Source: an uncultured Oscillospiraceae bacterium (GTDB taxonomy: Bacteria; Bacillota; Clostridia; Oscillospirales; Oscillospiraceae). Taken from it: 64,000 nucleotides of DNA. The stretch is taken from the NCBI GenBank assembly GCA_947626265.1, contig CANQRM010000010.1, forward strand, positions 1-64,000, in the 5' to 3' direction. Numbering within the stretch: the first letter of the stretch is position 1; each line of letters starts with the position of its first letter. The notes below the pieces were generated by a model that saw nothing but the letters and a program-made list of their open reading frames with translations, ran no database searches and had not been told where the DNA came from. The position numbers and the translations under genes were made by a program. Of this stretch, positions 49,658-57,887 are shown one piece after another.

Positions 49658-51513
49658 TCCTCTTTCTCCTCCGTAAACGTGTAGTATTGTACCGACAGGG
49701 GCGGCAGGGCCAGGTGCACCCGGTGACTGAACTCCCGGAAACCCTTGGCCTCGTACTTCTTCCGGCCCAGGGCGCAGCCGTTACCGCCGTACTTGGTGTC
49801 GTCGCTGTTGAGGATGAGTTTCAGCTTACCCTTGGTGGGCAGGCCGATGACGAAGTCGTCGTGGAACACAGGGGTGAAGTTGCACACGCACACGATGGGC
49901 AGGGCGTTCTTCCTGTCCCGGGGCCAGCGGATTAAAGCGATGGAACTCTTGTCCCGATCGTCCGGGTTGAGCCAGGTGAAACCATCCCAGCTGTCCTCGA
50001 TCTGCCACAGGGCGGGCTGGTCTATGTACAGATGGCCCAGTGCGGCGCAGAAATCCTGCAGTCCCTTGTGCTTGGGGTAATCCAGCAGCAGCCAGTCCAG
50101 GCTTTGCTGGTAGTTCCACTCGATGAACTGGCCGAATTCGCCGCCCATGAAGGTCAGTTTCTTTCCCGGGTGGGCGAACTGGTAGCCATAGAGAGATTTG
50201 AGGGTGGCGAACTTGTCGTCATAGAGGCCGGACATCTTCTGGAGCATGGAGCACTTGCCATGGACCACCTCGTCGTGGGAATAGGCCAGGATGTAGTACT
50301 CCGAATAGGCGTACATCATGGAGAAGGTGAGCTTGTCGTGGTTGAACTGGCGGAAATAGGGATCCAACTTGAAGTAGTCCAGGGTATCGTGCATGTAGCC
50401 CATGTCCCACTTGAAGGTGAAACCCAGGCCGCCCTCGTCGGCGGGGGCGGTGATGCGGGGGAAGGCGGTGGACTCCTCTGCCACCGTGAAGGCCCCGGGG
50501 CACCTATCATGGACCGCGCCGTTGAACTGCTGCCAAAAGGATACCACGTCGTAGTTGATGTTGCCGCCGTCCTTGTTGGGGATCCACTCGCCGGCCTTCC
50601 GGCCATAGTCCAGGTACAGCATGGAGCTTACAGCGTCACACCTGAGCCCATCCACATGGTACCGCTCCAGAAAGAACAGCGCGGAGCTGATAAGGAAACC
50701 GCGGACGTCGGGGCTGGCGTAATCGAACACCAGTGTGCCCCACTCGGCGTGCTCGCCCATGCGGGGATCGGCGTATTCATAGAGGGGCGTGCCGTCGAAT
50801 TTGGCCAGACCGTGTTCGTCCTTGGGGAAGTGGGCGGCCACCCAGTCCATGATGACGCCGATGCCCGCCTGGTGCAGAATATCCACGAAGGCCATGAAAT
50901 CCTGGGGCGTGCCGTAGCGGCTGGTAGGGGCGAAATAGCCTGTCACCTGATAGCCCCAGCTGCCAACGAAGGGAAACTCGGTAATGGGCATCAGCTCCAC
51001 ATGGGTATAGCCCATCCTGTGGCAGTAGTCTGCCAGGACGGGCGCGATGTTCTTATAGTTGGGGAAGACCTCCCCCTCGTTCAGGCGCCAGGAGCCAAGG
51101 TGCACCTCATAGATGTTCATGGGCTCGGCTCGGAGGTTCGTCTTGGGCCGGGCCCGCATCCAGGCCCTGTCGCCCCACTTGTAGCCCCCCAAGTCCCAGA
51201 CCTTGGAGGCAGTGGCGGGGCCGGTCTCGGCGTGGAAAGCAAAGGGGTCGGCCTTCAGCACCTGCCGTCCGTCCGGGCCGGTGACGGCGTATTTGTATAC
51301 CTGCCCCTTCTCCACACCGGAAAGCTCTGCGGACCAATAGCCCTCCAAGTCCCGGGTCATGGGTGAGGCGGAGGCGTCCCAGTAGTTGAAGTCGCCTACG
51401 ACGGATACGGCCTGGGCGTTGGGCGCCCATACCCGGAAACGGTATTCATTCCCTTCCCTGTGGCAGCCCATATAGTCATATGCCCGGTATGTATAGTCGT
51501 TGAGATAGGCCAT
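49627..51513 (-). CDS. glgB: 1,4-alpha-glucan branching enzyme
   Basis: A 628-residue GH13 enzyme that introduces alpha-1,6 branches in glycogen. An N-terminal CBM48 domain (YRFRVWAPNAQAVSVVGDFN) precedes the catalytic barrel: VELMPITEFPF, HVDGLRCDAVSSM with nucleophile Asp, FTVAEESTAFP with acid Glu, and SHDEVVHGK. A Cys replaces the common Val before the nucleophile. First gene of the glgB-glgA operon. Confidence 0.95.
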   Translation of the reverse strand: MAYLNDYTYRAYDYMGCHREGNEYRFRVWAPNAQAVSVVGDFNYWDASASPMTRDLEGYWSAELSGVEKGQVYKYAVTGPDGRQVLKADPFAFHAETGPATASKVWDLGGYKWGDRAWMRARPKTNLRAEPMNIYEVHLGSWRLNEGEVFPNYKNIAPVLADYCHRMGYTHVELMPITEFPFVGSWGYQVTGYFAPTSRYGTPQDFMAFVDILHQAGIGVIMDWVAAHFPKDEHGLAKFDGTPLYEYADPRMGEHAEWGTLVFDYASPDVRGFLISSALFFLERYHVDGLRCDAVSSMLYLDYGRKAGEWIPNKDGGNINYDVVSFWQQFNGAVHDRCPGAFTVAEESTAFPRITAPADEGGLGFTFKWDMGYMHDTLDYFKLDPYFRQFNHDKLTFSMMYAYSEYYILAYSHDEVVHGKCSMLQKMSGLYDDKFATLKSLYGYQFAHPGKKLTFMGGEFGQFIEWNYQQSLDWLLLDYPKHKGLQDFCAALGHLYIDQPALWQIEDSWDGFTWLNPDDRDKSSIALIRWPRDRKNALPIVCVCNFTPVFHDDFVIGLPTKGKLKLILNSDDTKYGGNGCALGRKKYEAKGFREFSHRVHLALPPLSVQYYTFTEEKEECKSSRSKKS

Positions 51514-51554
51514 ATCGTTACCCCCAGATGGTTTTGGTAGATGTGCTTAACTGT

Positions 51555-51583
51555 ATCATATACCATCCGGGGGATTTTTTCAA
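51555..51583 (-). promoter_or_regulatory. glgB promoter
   Basis: Minus-strand TTGAAA (51583-51578) and TATGAT (51560-51555), 17 bases apart, about 40 bases before the start codon. Confidence 0.65.
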
Positions 51584-51638
51584 TAATTGACAATGGGCTT
51601 TTGATATAATAAAATGAAAAATGTTCCTTGGAGAGGCC

Positions 51639-52241
51639 TCAGAGGGGGAAAATGTCCGCGGCGGACACCTCGAAGGCCATGCGCTCGAAGCTCTCCCCGT
51701 CGATGACCTTGGTATAGGCCCGGCTCTGGAGCCGGCCACGGACGGTGAGCTGGGTCCCCACGGGGGAGTCGGCCACGTCCCGGGCCTGCTGGCCCCAGGC
51801 GATGACGGGTATGTAGTCGCTGCGCCGGTAGCGCCTCGGCACGGCCAGGATGAGGTCGCATATCTCCCGGCCCATGGGCGTGATGCGCAATATGGGCGGC
51901 TTGCACACCGCGCCGGTGAGGCTGATGCGATTTTCATCCTCTCCGCCGGGCGTAAGCTCCCGGGCGAAGACCGTGAGCACCAGACGGCTGCCCACGCCGC
52001 TTTTGTTGTTGAACGAGCGAAGCTCCCCCGTGACCCGTACCGGCCCGGACAGCAGCATGTCGTCCTCCGGAAGCATGCTCTCCCGGAGGACCACGTTCAC
52101 CGTGTCCGCCGTGCCGCTCAGGCGTCGGACGGTCAGGGGGAAGATATGAAAACGGATGCCCCGGCTCTCATGGGAGTAGCGGGGGAGAGCGGCCGCCGTA
52201 CCGCACAGCTCCGCCCGGTTGGCGGCGAATACCTCGTCCAT
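51639..52241 (-). CDS. SSB-like protein with two OB-fold segments
   Basis: A 200-residue protein. The C-terminal part (about 105-200) resembles single-stranded-DNA-binding proteins: NRISLTGAVCKPPILRITPM, GREICDLILAVPRR, YIPVIAWGQQA and GTQLTVRGRLQSRAYTK. The N-terminal half looks like a second, degenerate OB fold. The acidic C-terminal tail that recruits partners in true SSB is missing, so it is probably a secondary SSB. Confidence 0.7.
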   Translation of the reverse strand: MDEVFAANRAELCGTAAALPRYSHESRGIRFHIFPLTVRRLSGTADTVNVVLRESMLPEDDMLLSGPVRVTGELRSFNNKSGVGSRLVLTVFARELTPGGEDENRISLTGAVCKPPILRITPMGREICDLILAVPRRYRRSDYIPVIAWGQQARDVADSPVGTQLTVRGRLQSRAYTKVIDGESFERMAFEVSAADIFPL

Positions 52242-52341
52242 GTCGGCACCTCACAAGCGTTGATGTTCCAGCTTATGAGGGCGTTGAAGCGGATATGAAA
52301 CAAAATACGAAGGGGCCCGCGGCCCCGCAAGGAGGATGACG

Positions 52342-53073
52342 ATGGAACTGAACGAGATACTGAGCCGCTGCGACCACACCCTTTTGAAGCCCGAGTGCAC
52401 CATGCAGCAGATACGGGACCTGTGCGACGAGGCCATCCACTACGGCTGCGCCAGCGTGTGCATCCCGCCCAGCCACGTGGCCGGCGCCAAGCGCTATGTG
52501 GGCCCCCGCCTGCCCATCTGCACGGTCATCGGCTTCCCCAACGGGTACATGACTTCCGCCATCAAGGCCGCCGAGGCGAAGGACGCCATCGCCAACGGTG
52601 CGGCGGAGATCGACATGGTGGTGAACCTGGGCATGGTGAAGGACGGCTGCTGGGACGACGTGATGCGGGACATCCTGGCCGTCCGGGACGCCACCGCGGG
52701 CCACATCCTGAAGGTCATCATCGAGACCTGCCTGCTGACCCAGGAGGAGAAGATCAAGCTCTGCGAGATCGTGAGCTCCTCCGGGGCGGACTATATCAAG
52801 ACATCCACCGGCTTTTCCACCGGCGGGGCCACCCGGGAGGACGTGAAGCTCCTCCGGGACAACTGCGGCCCCCACGTGAAGGTGAAGGCCGCCGGCGGCA
52901 TCGCCACCCTCCAGGACGCGGAGGACATGATCGCTCTGGGCGCCGAGCGCCTGGGCACCAGCCGCATCGTGAAGCTGGTGAAGGAGCTGGAGAAGGCCCC
53001 GGCCGAGACCGCCCCCGCCGCGCCGGAGGCCCCGGCGGCGGAGGAAAAACCGGCGGAACCACAGGAATACTGA
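52342..53073 (+). CDS. deoC: Deoxyribose-phosphate aldolase
   Basis: A 243-residue class I aldolase that splits 2-deoxyribose 5-phosphate. Signature elements are the N-terminal CDHTLLKPECT, EIDMVVNLGMVKDG, the Lys in HILKVIIETCLLT, the Schiff-base Lys in DYIKTSTGFSTGGAT and KAAGGIATLQDA. ATG 52342 is preferred to 52336 by spacing from AAGGAGG. The last 25 residues are an Ala/Pro/Glu-rich extension beyond the fold. Confidence 0.95.
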   Translation: MELNEILSRCDHTLLKPECTMQQIRDLCDEAIHYGCASVCIPPSHVAGAKRYVGPRLPICTVIGFPNGYMTSAIKAAEAKDAIANGAAEIDMVVNLGMVKDGCWDDVMRDILAVRDATAGHILKVIIETCLLTQEEKIKLCEIVSSSGADYIKTSTGFSTGGATREDVKLLRDNCGPHVKVKAAGGIATLQDAEDMIALGAERLGTSRIVKLVKELEKAPAETAPAAPEAPAAEEKPAEPQEY

Positions 53074-53090
53074 GTGCATAATTAGCATCA

Positions 53091-53121
53091 GGGCGGGAGC
53101 AGCTTAAGCGTGCTCCCGCCC
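53091..53121 (+). terminator. Terminator-like hairpin after deoC
   Basis: GGGCGGGAGCA (53091-53101) pairs with TGCTCCCGCCC (53111-53121); T tract weak. Confidence 0.65.
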
Positions 53122-53151
53122 TCATCATCTCTGCGGTGCTGCCAGCCCAAA

Positions 53152-53274
53152 GCCTCCCCTGTGCAAGGGGAGGTGGGCCGCCGTCAGGCGGCTCGGAGGG
53201 GTTGTAACCGTCCGTAACGCGACAATCCCTCAGTCAGCGCTTCGCGCTGCCAGCTCCCTTTGCACAAGGGAGCC
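53152..53274 (+). repeat. Palindrome-ended repeat A, copy 3
   Basis: Same orientation as copy 1, from GCCTCCCCTGTGCAAGGGGA to CTCCCTTTGCACAAGGGAG, with AATCCCTCAGTCAGCGC in the middle. Together with the deoC terminator it fills most of the 330-base gap before the small peptide genes. Confidence 0.8.
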
Positions 53275-53404
53275 TTTCCATATGTTGTCGCTTGCAGCGG
53301 CACATTTGAGGTTCAAATTCCGGCGATTCGGGACAAAGCGGTTGACGGCCGCCCGACCTTCCGCTAGTATGACAGCATGATGTTTTATGGAGGAGGGACA
53401 TACC

Positions 53405-53632
53405 ATGAGCGACGAAAAGAAACTGCCCGACGAGGCCGTGAAGGATGTGTCCGGCGGCGGGGAGGTTCCTCTGAGCGTCATATTCGAAGGAACACTTTGC
53501 AAAAATTGCTGCCGCAGCCCAAGAAAGGACAATAACTGTCCCTACTGTGACAGTACCGGCAACCGAGATGTCGATCGGGCTATAGCAGAATGCAGGGCAG
53601 GGCTGATGTGCCGTTATATGGTACCTTTTTAG
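53405..53632 (+). CDS. Cys-rich peptide with double-Gly-type leader, paralog 1
   Basis: A 75-residue peptide: leader MSDEKKLPDEAVKDVSGGG resembles the leaders of double-glycine-processed bacteriocins and other RiPP precursors (LSDEALEKVTGG pattern). The remaining 56 residues are Cys-rich (CKNCCRSP, CPYC, then two further Cys). Start at 53405 is set by identity with paralog 2. A purine-rich GGAGGGAC site precedes it. No modification or export genes are nearby, so function is inference. Confidence 0.6.
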   Translation: MSDEKKLPDEAVKDVSGGGEVPLSVIFEGTLCKNCCRSPRKDNNCPYCDSTGNRDVDRAIAECRAGLMCRYMVPF

Positions 53633-53693
53633 GCAAGGATTTATGAGAAACAATTGCATATATAGCGTGAAATATAGCAAGGAGACTTGACCT

Positions 53694-53921
53694 ATGAGCG
53701 ACGAAAAGAAACTGCCCGACGAGGCCGTGGAGGACGTCACAGGCGGCGGCAACGATGAGTTTGCGCTCCATGTGACTGAGCAGGCGAGTCCTAAATTCGC
53801 GGAATTCAGACAGAACAATTGCAAAGGATGCGGGAAATTCAACACGGTCGGCTGTCCCTATTATGACATCCGTGTAGCCTTTGTGGAATTGCGCGGGGCG
53901 GATTGCCCCGACAGGGGATGA
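53694..53921 (+). CDS. Cys-rich peptide with double-Gly-type leader, paralog 2
   Basis: A 75-residue peptide sharing an almost identical leader with paralog 1 (MSDEKKLPDEAVEDVTGGG) but a different core containing CKGCGKF, CPYYD and a final Cys. The first 36 or so bases of the two genes are identical, while cores diverge, the pattern of duplicated precursor peptides under diversification. An AAGGAG site precedes the ATG. Confidence 0.6.
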   Translation: MSDEKKLPDEAVEDVTGGGNDEFALHVTEQASPKFAEFRQNNCKGCGKFNTVGCPYYDIRVAFVELRGADCPDRG

Positions 53922-53952
53922 CCTCTCTGCCCCAAAAGGGGAAAATTCAGTC

Positions 53953-53981
53953 TTGACAAAGGGCCCGTAAACTGGTATATT
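53953..53981 (+). promoter_or_regulatory. infC operon promoter
   Basis: TTGACA (53953-53958) and TATATT (53976-53981) with 17-base spacing, opening a leader of about 150 bases. Confidence 0.8.
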
Positions 53982-53987
53982 ATCAGG

Positions 53988-54140
53988 GCACAAAGCAGGA
54001 CGCATGGTATCCGTCCTCGCCCGGCCGCCTTTATGCGCGCGCCGCGGCCGCAGTCCCTTTTCCCTTGGGAAGAAGCGAGTATTGCGCGGATACGTCCTGT
54101 ATCCGCGCTTTTGTTATTCATGTAAGGAGGTGCTCCGGCA
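53988..54140 (+). promoter_or_regulatory. infC-rpmI-rplT leader with attenuator
   Basis: A structured GC-rich leader ending in an intrinsic terminator: GCGCGGATAC (54084-54093) pairs with GTATCCGCGC (54099-54108), followed by TTTTGTT. The terminator stands just before the ribosome-binding site, as in L20-controlled leaders of Firmicutes. Control by ribosomal protein L20 is inference from that family. Confidence 0.7.
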
Positions 54141-54704
54141 ATAGCGAACGTAACGCATCCTCTCAACGAGGATATCCAGGAGCCGCAGGTACGCCTGATC
54201 GGCGAGGATGGCGAACAGTTGGGCATCATGTCCTCCGACGAGGCTTTGAAGATCGCGGAGGAGCGTGAGCTTGACCTGGTGATGATCTCCCCGGCGGCGA
54301 AGCCCCCGGTGTGCAAGATCATGGACTACGGCAAGTTCCGCTTCGAGCAGGCAAAGCGGGAGAAGGAGGCCAAAAAGAACCAGCACGTCATCGAGGTCAA
54401 GGAGATACGTATGTCTCCCTCCATCGGCGAGAACGACTTCCTGGTGAAGCTTCGCAACGGCCAGAAGTTCCTGTCCGAGGGCGACCGCCTGAAGGTCACG
54501 GTGCGCTTCCGCGGCCGCGAGATGGCCCACACCGACCTGGGCAAGCAGCTTTTGGAACGCTTTGCCGCCGAATGCGCGGAGATCGCGAAAGTAGACAAGG
54601 GCGCGAAGCTGGAGGGCCGGCTGATGACCGAGTTCCTCTCGCCGAAGGCCCAGACCCCGCCAAAGAAACAGCCCAAGCAAGAAAAAGCAAAGGAGACGAA
54701 CTGA
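54141..54704 (+). CDS. infC: Translation initiation factor IF-3, probable ATA start
   Basis: A 187-residue IF-3 that promotes correct start-codon selection on the 30S subunit. N-domain (HPLNEDI, QVRLIGEDGEQLGIMS), linker (DYGKFRFEQAKREKEAKK) and C-domain (RMSPSIGENDFLVKL, VTVRFRGREMAH) are complete. An in-frame TAA at 54123 blocks any ATG start. The only start at proper distance from AAGGAGG is ATA at 54141, consistent with the rare start codons by which IF-3 represses itself. Confidence 0.92.
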   Translation: MANVTHPLNEDIQEPQVRLIGEDGEQLGIMSSDEALKIAEERELDLVMISPAAKPPVCKIMDYGKFRFEQAKREKEAKKNQHVIEVKEIRMSPSIGENDFLVKLRNGQKFLSEGDRLKVTVRFRGREMAHTDLGKQLLERFAAECAEIAKVDKGAKLEGRLMTEFLSPKAQTPPKKQPKQEKAKETN

Positions 54705-54705
54705 T

Positions 54706-54909
54706 ATGCCGAAACTGAAGACCCACAGCGCTTCCAAAAAGCGCTTCTCCCTGACCAAGAACGGCAAGGTCAAGCGTGCCCACGCCTTCAAGAGCCATCT
54801 GCTCAACGGCCACGGCAAGACCACCAAGCGTAAGCGCGGCCTGCGCAAGGGCGCCTACGCCGACAGCACCAACGCCGCTACCGTCAAGCGCATGATCCCG
54901 TACAAATAA
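54706..54909 (+). CDS. rpmI: Ribosomal protein L35
   Basis: A 67-residue basic protein of the 50S subunit: MPKLKTHSASKKRFSLTKNG, then HLLNGHGKTTKRKRGLRK. One base after infC and 15 before rplT, the standard order. Confidence 0.97.
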   Translation: MPKLKTHSASKKRFSLTKNGKVKRAHAFKSHLLNGHGKTTKRKRGLRKGAYADSTNAATVKRMIPYK

Positions 54910-54924
54910 GGAGGACAACGAAAG

Positions 54925-55278
54925 ATGGCACGTATCAAGGGCGCGATGATGACGCGCAAGAGAAGAAATAAGATCCTCGGCATGGCCAAGGGTTACTGGG
55001 GCAGCAAGTCCCGGCATTATAAGATGGCCAACCAGGCCGTCATGAAGAGCCTCCGCTACGCCTATGTGGGCCGCAAGCAGCGCAAGCGCGACTTCCGGCA
55101 GCTCTGGATCGCCCGTATCAGCGCGGGCTGCAAGCTCAACGGCATCAACTACTCCCAGTTCATGCACGGCCTGAAGCTGGCCGGCATCAACATGAACCGG
55201 AAGATGCTGTCCGAGACCGCGATCAACGACCCCGCCGCTTTCACCGCTCTGGTGGAGAAGGCCAAGGCTGCCCTGTAA
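54925..55278 (+). CDS. rplT: Ribosomal protein L20
   Basis: A 117-residue 50S assembly protein with the basic N-terminal helix ([20 protein letters not shown]) and the C-terminal globular part [19 protein letters not shown]. Its GGAGG site is clear. In Firmicutes L20 binds the leader of this operon to repress it. Confidence 0.97.
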   Translation: MARIKGAMMTRKRRNKILGMAKGYWGSKSRHYKMANQAVMKSLRYAYVGRKQRKRDFRQLWIARISAGCKLNGINYSQFMHGLKLAGINMNRKMLSETAINDPAAFTALVEKAKAAL

Positions 55279-55289
55279 AGAAGGAACAA

Positions 55290-55330
55290 AAAAAGACCGC
55301 GCTCCTCCGCCGGGGGAGCGCGGTCTTTTT
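55290..55330. terminator. Bidirectional terminator
   Basis: GACCGCGCTCC (55295-55305) pairs with GGAGCGCGGTC (55315-55325), with A and T runs on the two sides, between rplT and the converging abrB-like gene. Confidence 0.95.
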
Positions 55331-55345
55331 CAGATCATGAGAGGT

Positions 55346-55591
55346 TCAAGCCTTGTCGGCCAGCGTGCTGATGCACGCGGTGCAGACGTTCTTGCCCTTG
55401 TAGGTGATGATGTTCTTGGAGCTGTCGCAGAATACGCAGGCCGGCTGATATTTCTTCAGCATGATGGTATCCTCGGAGACGAATATCTCCAGCGCGTCCC
55501 GCTCCGCGATGTCCAGGGTCCGGCGCAGCTCGATGGGCAGGACGATACGGCCCAGCTCATCCACCTTCCGGACGATCCCGGTCGACTTCAT
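55346..55591 (-). CDS. AbrB/SpoVT-type transition regulator with zinc tail
   Basis: An 81-residue DNA-binding protein. The N-terminal 50 residues form the swapped-hairpin AbrB fold (STGIVRKVDELGRIVLPIEL, RRTLDIAERDALEIF). The tail has two CxxC pairs (CVFC and CTAC) that probably bind zinc, replacing the usual AbrB multimerization domain. GGGGGGAT site. Clostridial relatives control stationary-phase and sporulation genes. Confidence 0.88.
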   Translation of the reverse strand: MKSTGIVRKVDELGRIVLPIELRRTLDIAERDALEIFVSEDTIMLKKYQPACVFCDSSKNIITYKGKNVCTACISTLADKA

Positions 55592-55756
55592 GCTTATCCC
55601 CCCTTATCACCCTATGATCTCCTGAGGATGACGGTATCATATACCCGAGGAATTGTCAACGGGGCAAGTGGGGGGTATTGGTAAATTTTAGTACATTTTC
55701 ACTATATGTTAATTCCATTTCTTGGTAGTTTATTCCATAAAATGGCGATTTAGAAC

Positions 55757-55782
55757 GCCTGCCGGCCAAGCGGCCGGCAGGC
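55757..55782 (-). terminator. Hairpin after argS
   Basis: GCCTGCCGGCC (55757-55767) pairs with GGCCGGCAGGC (55772-55782); T tract weak. The rest of the gap up to the abrB-like gene is AT-rich and shows no gene. Confidence 0.55.
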
Positions 55783-55789
55783 GGTGATT

Positions 55790-57454
55790 TTACATGGATT
55801 CAGGGGCGGTGACGCCCAGGATGCCCAGGGCATTTTCCAGCACCTGTTTTGTGGCCTGGGCCAGGGCCAGACGGGCCCGGGCCGTGTCCTCCGCCTCGCC
55901 CCGGATGCGGCAGGCGTTGTAGAACTTGTGGAACCGGGAGGCCAGGTCCGTGGCGTAGCGGTTGATGCGGGAGGGGTCCAGTTCCGCCGCGGCGGCCCGG
56001 ATCTCCCCGGGGAAGGAGGCCAGGGAGCGGATGAGCTCCCGCTCCTGGGGGGAGGCAAGAAGGGTGGCGTCAGGATGCTCCGCCGGGGCCAGCCCGTCCT
56101 CCGCCAATGTGGCCAGGAGCGAGCATATCCGGGCGTGGGCGTACTGGACATAGTACACCGGGTTTTCGCTGTCCTGGCGCACGGCCAGGTCCAGGTCGAA
56201 TTCCAGGTGGCTGCCGGGGCTGGCGTTGAAGAAGTACCGGCAGGGGTCCCGGCCGATCTCGTCCATCAGGTCCGCCAGGGTCAGGGCCTTGCCTGTGCGC
56301 TTGGAGACCTTCACGGTCTCGCCGTTCCGGGTCAGGCGGACCATCTGCATGATGAGAAAATCCAGCGCCCGGCCGTTGAGGCCCAGCTCGGGGCACTCCA
56401 TGGTCTTGCCGAAGCGGATGGCGTGGCCGTGGTGGTCCGCGCCCCACACGTCGATGACCCGGTCGAAATGCCGCTCCACGAACTTGTTGCGATGGTAGGC
56501 GATGTCCACGGCGTAGTAGGTCCAGGTCCCGTCTGCCCGGCGCATGCACTCGTCCTTGTCCGCGCCGAAGTCGGTGTTGCGAAGCCACAGCTGGCCGTCC
56601 TTCTCGTAGGTGTGGCCGGACTTTGTGAGGATATCCACCGTCTCGGCTACGTAGCCGCTCTCGTGCAGCTCCGTCTCCAAAAACCACCGGTCGAAGGTGA
56701 TGCCGTATCTCTCCAGGTCTTGCCGCATGCGCTCGATGTTCCGGGGCAGGCCGTATTCTATGAATGCCTTCTGCCGCTCTGCCGGGGCCATGGCGTCATA
56801 CTTGTCGCCGTCGGCTTCGTATATCTCCTTCGCCAGGGCTTTGATGTCGTCCCCGTGGTAGCCGTTGTCGGGAAATTCCACCGCGTCCTCGCCGTGGAGA
56901 ATTTGCAGATACCGGGCCTCCAGGGACTGGCCGAACAGCTCCACCTGGTGGCCGGCGTTGTTCACATAGAACTCCCGCCACACGTCCCAGCCGGCCCAGT
57001 CCAGCACGGCGGCCATGGTGTCGCCCAGCACGCCGCCCCGGGCGTTGCCGATGGTCATGGGCCCGGTGGGGTTGGCGGAGACGAATTCCACCATCACCTT
57101 TTTGCCGTTCCTGTCCTCGGCCCGGCCGTAGGCCGCGCCCTCGTTGGACACCGCCTTCAGCACGGCGGAATACCATTCGTCCCCCAGCCGGAAGTTCAAA
57201 AAGCCGGGGCCGGCGGCCTCGGCGGCGGTGAACCATGTGCCCGTAAGGTCCAGGTTCGCCAGGATATCTTCCGCGATGGCCTTGGGGGCGGCATGGAGGG
57301 TCTTGGCCCCGGCCATGGCGTGGTTGGCGGCGAAGTCGCCGTTTTTGGTATCCTTGGGGATGCTGACGGCGCCGGGGGCATCCTCCAGCGCCGGGACAGC
57401 CTTTTTGATGAGAGCGTCGACGCTCTGTTTTGCCCGTTCGATCAGGTCAGCCAT
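55790..57454 (-). CDS. argS: Arginyl-tRNA synthetase
   Basis: A 554-residue class I synthetase that charges tRNA-Arg. It has the N-terminal ArgRS additional domain (about 1-110), the catalytic fold with VKVSKRTGKALT as KMSKS motif, and the C-terminal DALR anticodon-binding domain (YVQYAHARICSLL onward). The HIGH motif reads PMTIGNARGG, with neither histidine; Asn at the second position is known in this clade, Thr at the first is odd. It overlaps the DUF1934 gene by eight bases. Confidence 0.95.
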   Translation of the reverse strand: MADLIERAKQSVDALIKKAVPALEDAPGAVSIPKDTKNGDFAANHAMAGAKTLHAAPKAIAEDILANLDLTGTWFTAAEAAGPGFLNFRLGDEWYSAVLKAVSNEGAAYGRAEDRNGKKVMVEFVSANPTGPMTIGNARGGVLGDTMAAVLDWAGWDVWREFYVNNAGHQVELFGQSLEARYLQILHGEDAVEFPDNGYHGDDIKALAKEIYEADGDKYDAMAPAERQKAFIEYGLPRNIERMRQDLERYGITFDRWFLETELHESGYVAETVDILTKSGHTYEKDGQLWLRNTDFGADKDECMRRADGTWTYYAVDIAYHRNKFVERHFDRVIDVWGADHHGHAIRFGKTMECPELGLNGRALDFLIMQMVRLTRNGETVKVSKRTGKALTLADLMDEIGRDPCRYFFNASPGSHLEFDLDLAVRQDSENPVYYVQYAHARICSLLATLAEDGLAPAEHPDATLLASPQERELIRSLASFPGEIRAAAAELDPSRINRYATDLASRFHKFYNACRIRGEAEDTARARLALAQATKQVLENALGILGVTAPESM

Positions 57455-57881
57455 GTCGTTTCTCTTTCACGTTGATCTTGAATTTGTTCCGGCCAACGGG
57501 GGTGTGGTTGAAGTCGATGGCATAGTCCAGCTCCATGGTGCCCCCGTGTTCATCCAGCTTGGCGTCGATGCGGCGGGTATCCACGCCCATGGTGGCGCTG
57601 CCATAGGGGGTCTCGTAGAGGAACAGGTCCTTTTTCCCCTCCCGGAAGACCATCTCGGAGTTGAGACTGCCCTCCCGGCGCATCACGACCCCCATAGGGC
57701 TGATGGTGAAGGTGGTGCGGGTGCCGTCCAGGCCGGTGAGGTCGCTCTCCTCATAGGTAAAGCGGCTCTCCCCGTTCTCAAAGCCGTACTTTCCGGCCGT
57801 GACCAGCTCTACCGCGTCCTTCTGCCCCGTGGGGTCATGCTGGATGCCCGTTATGGAAATGATAACATCACGCATATTCAT
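57447..57881 (-). CDS. DUF1934 lipocalin-like protein
   Basis: A 144-residue beta-rich protein of the DUF1934 (YwiB-like) family: DVIISITGIQHDPTGQKDAV and the final GRNKFKINVKEKRHG. In Firmicutes it commonly precedes argS, as here, sharing an eight-base overlap. Starts at 57881 or 57875; there is no ribosome-binding site and the promoter's -10 box ends seven bases upstream, so the message may be leaderless. Function unknown. Confidence 0.82.
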   Translation of the reverse strand: MNMRDVIISITGIQHDPTGQKDAVELVTAGKYGFENGESRFTYEESDLTGLDGTRTTFTISPMGVVMRREGSLNSEMVFREGKKDLFLYETPYGSATMGVDTRRIDAKLDEHGGTMELDYAIDFNHTPVGRNKFKINVKEKRHG

Positions 57882-57887
57882 GAGCCT

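Noticed and set aside
51587-51615. Rightward promoter TTGACA-17-TAAAAT
   Set aside because: Good match, but it points into the 3' end of the leftward SSB-like gene with no rightward gene nearby; chance in AT-rich DNA or an antisense start cannot be told apart.
42145-53274. CRISPR array
   Set aside because: The three repeat copies are kilobases apart, palindrome-ended and in mixed orientation; no regular short spacers or cas genes occur in the window.
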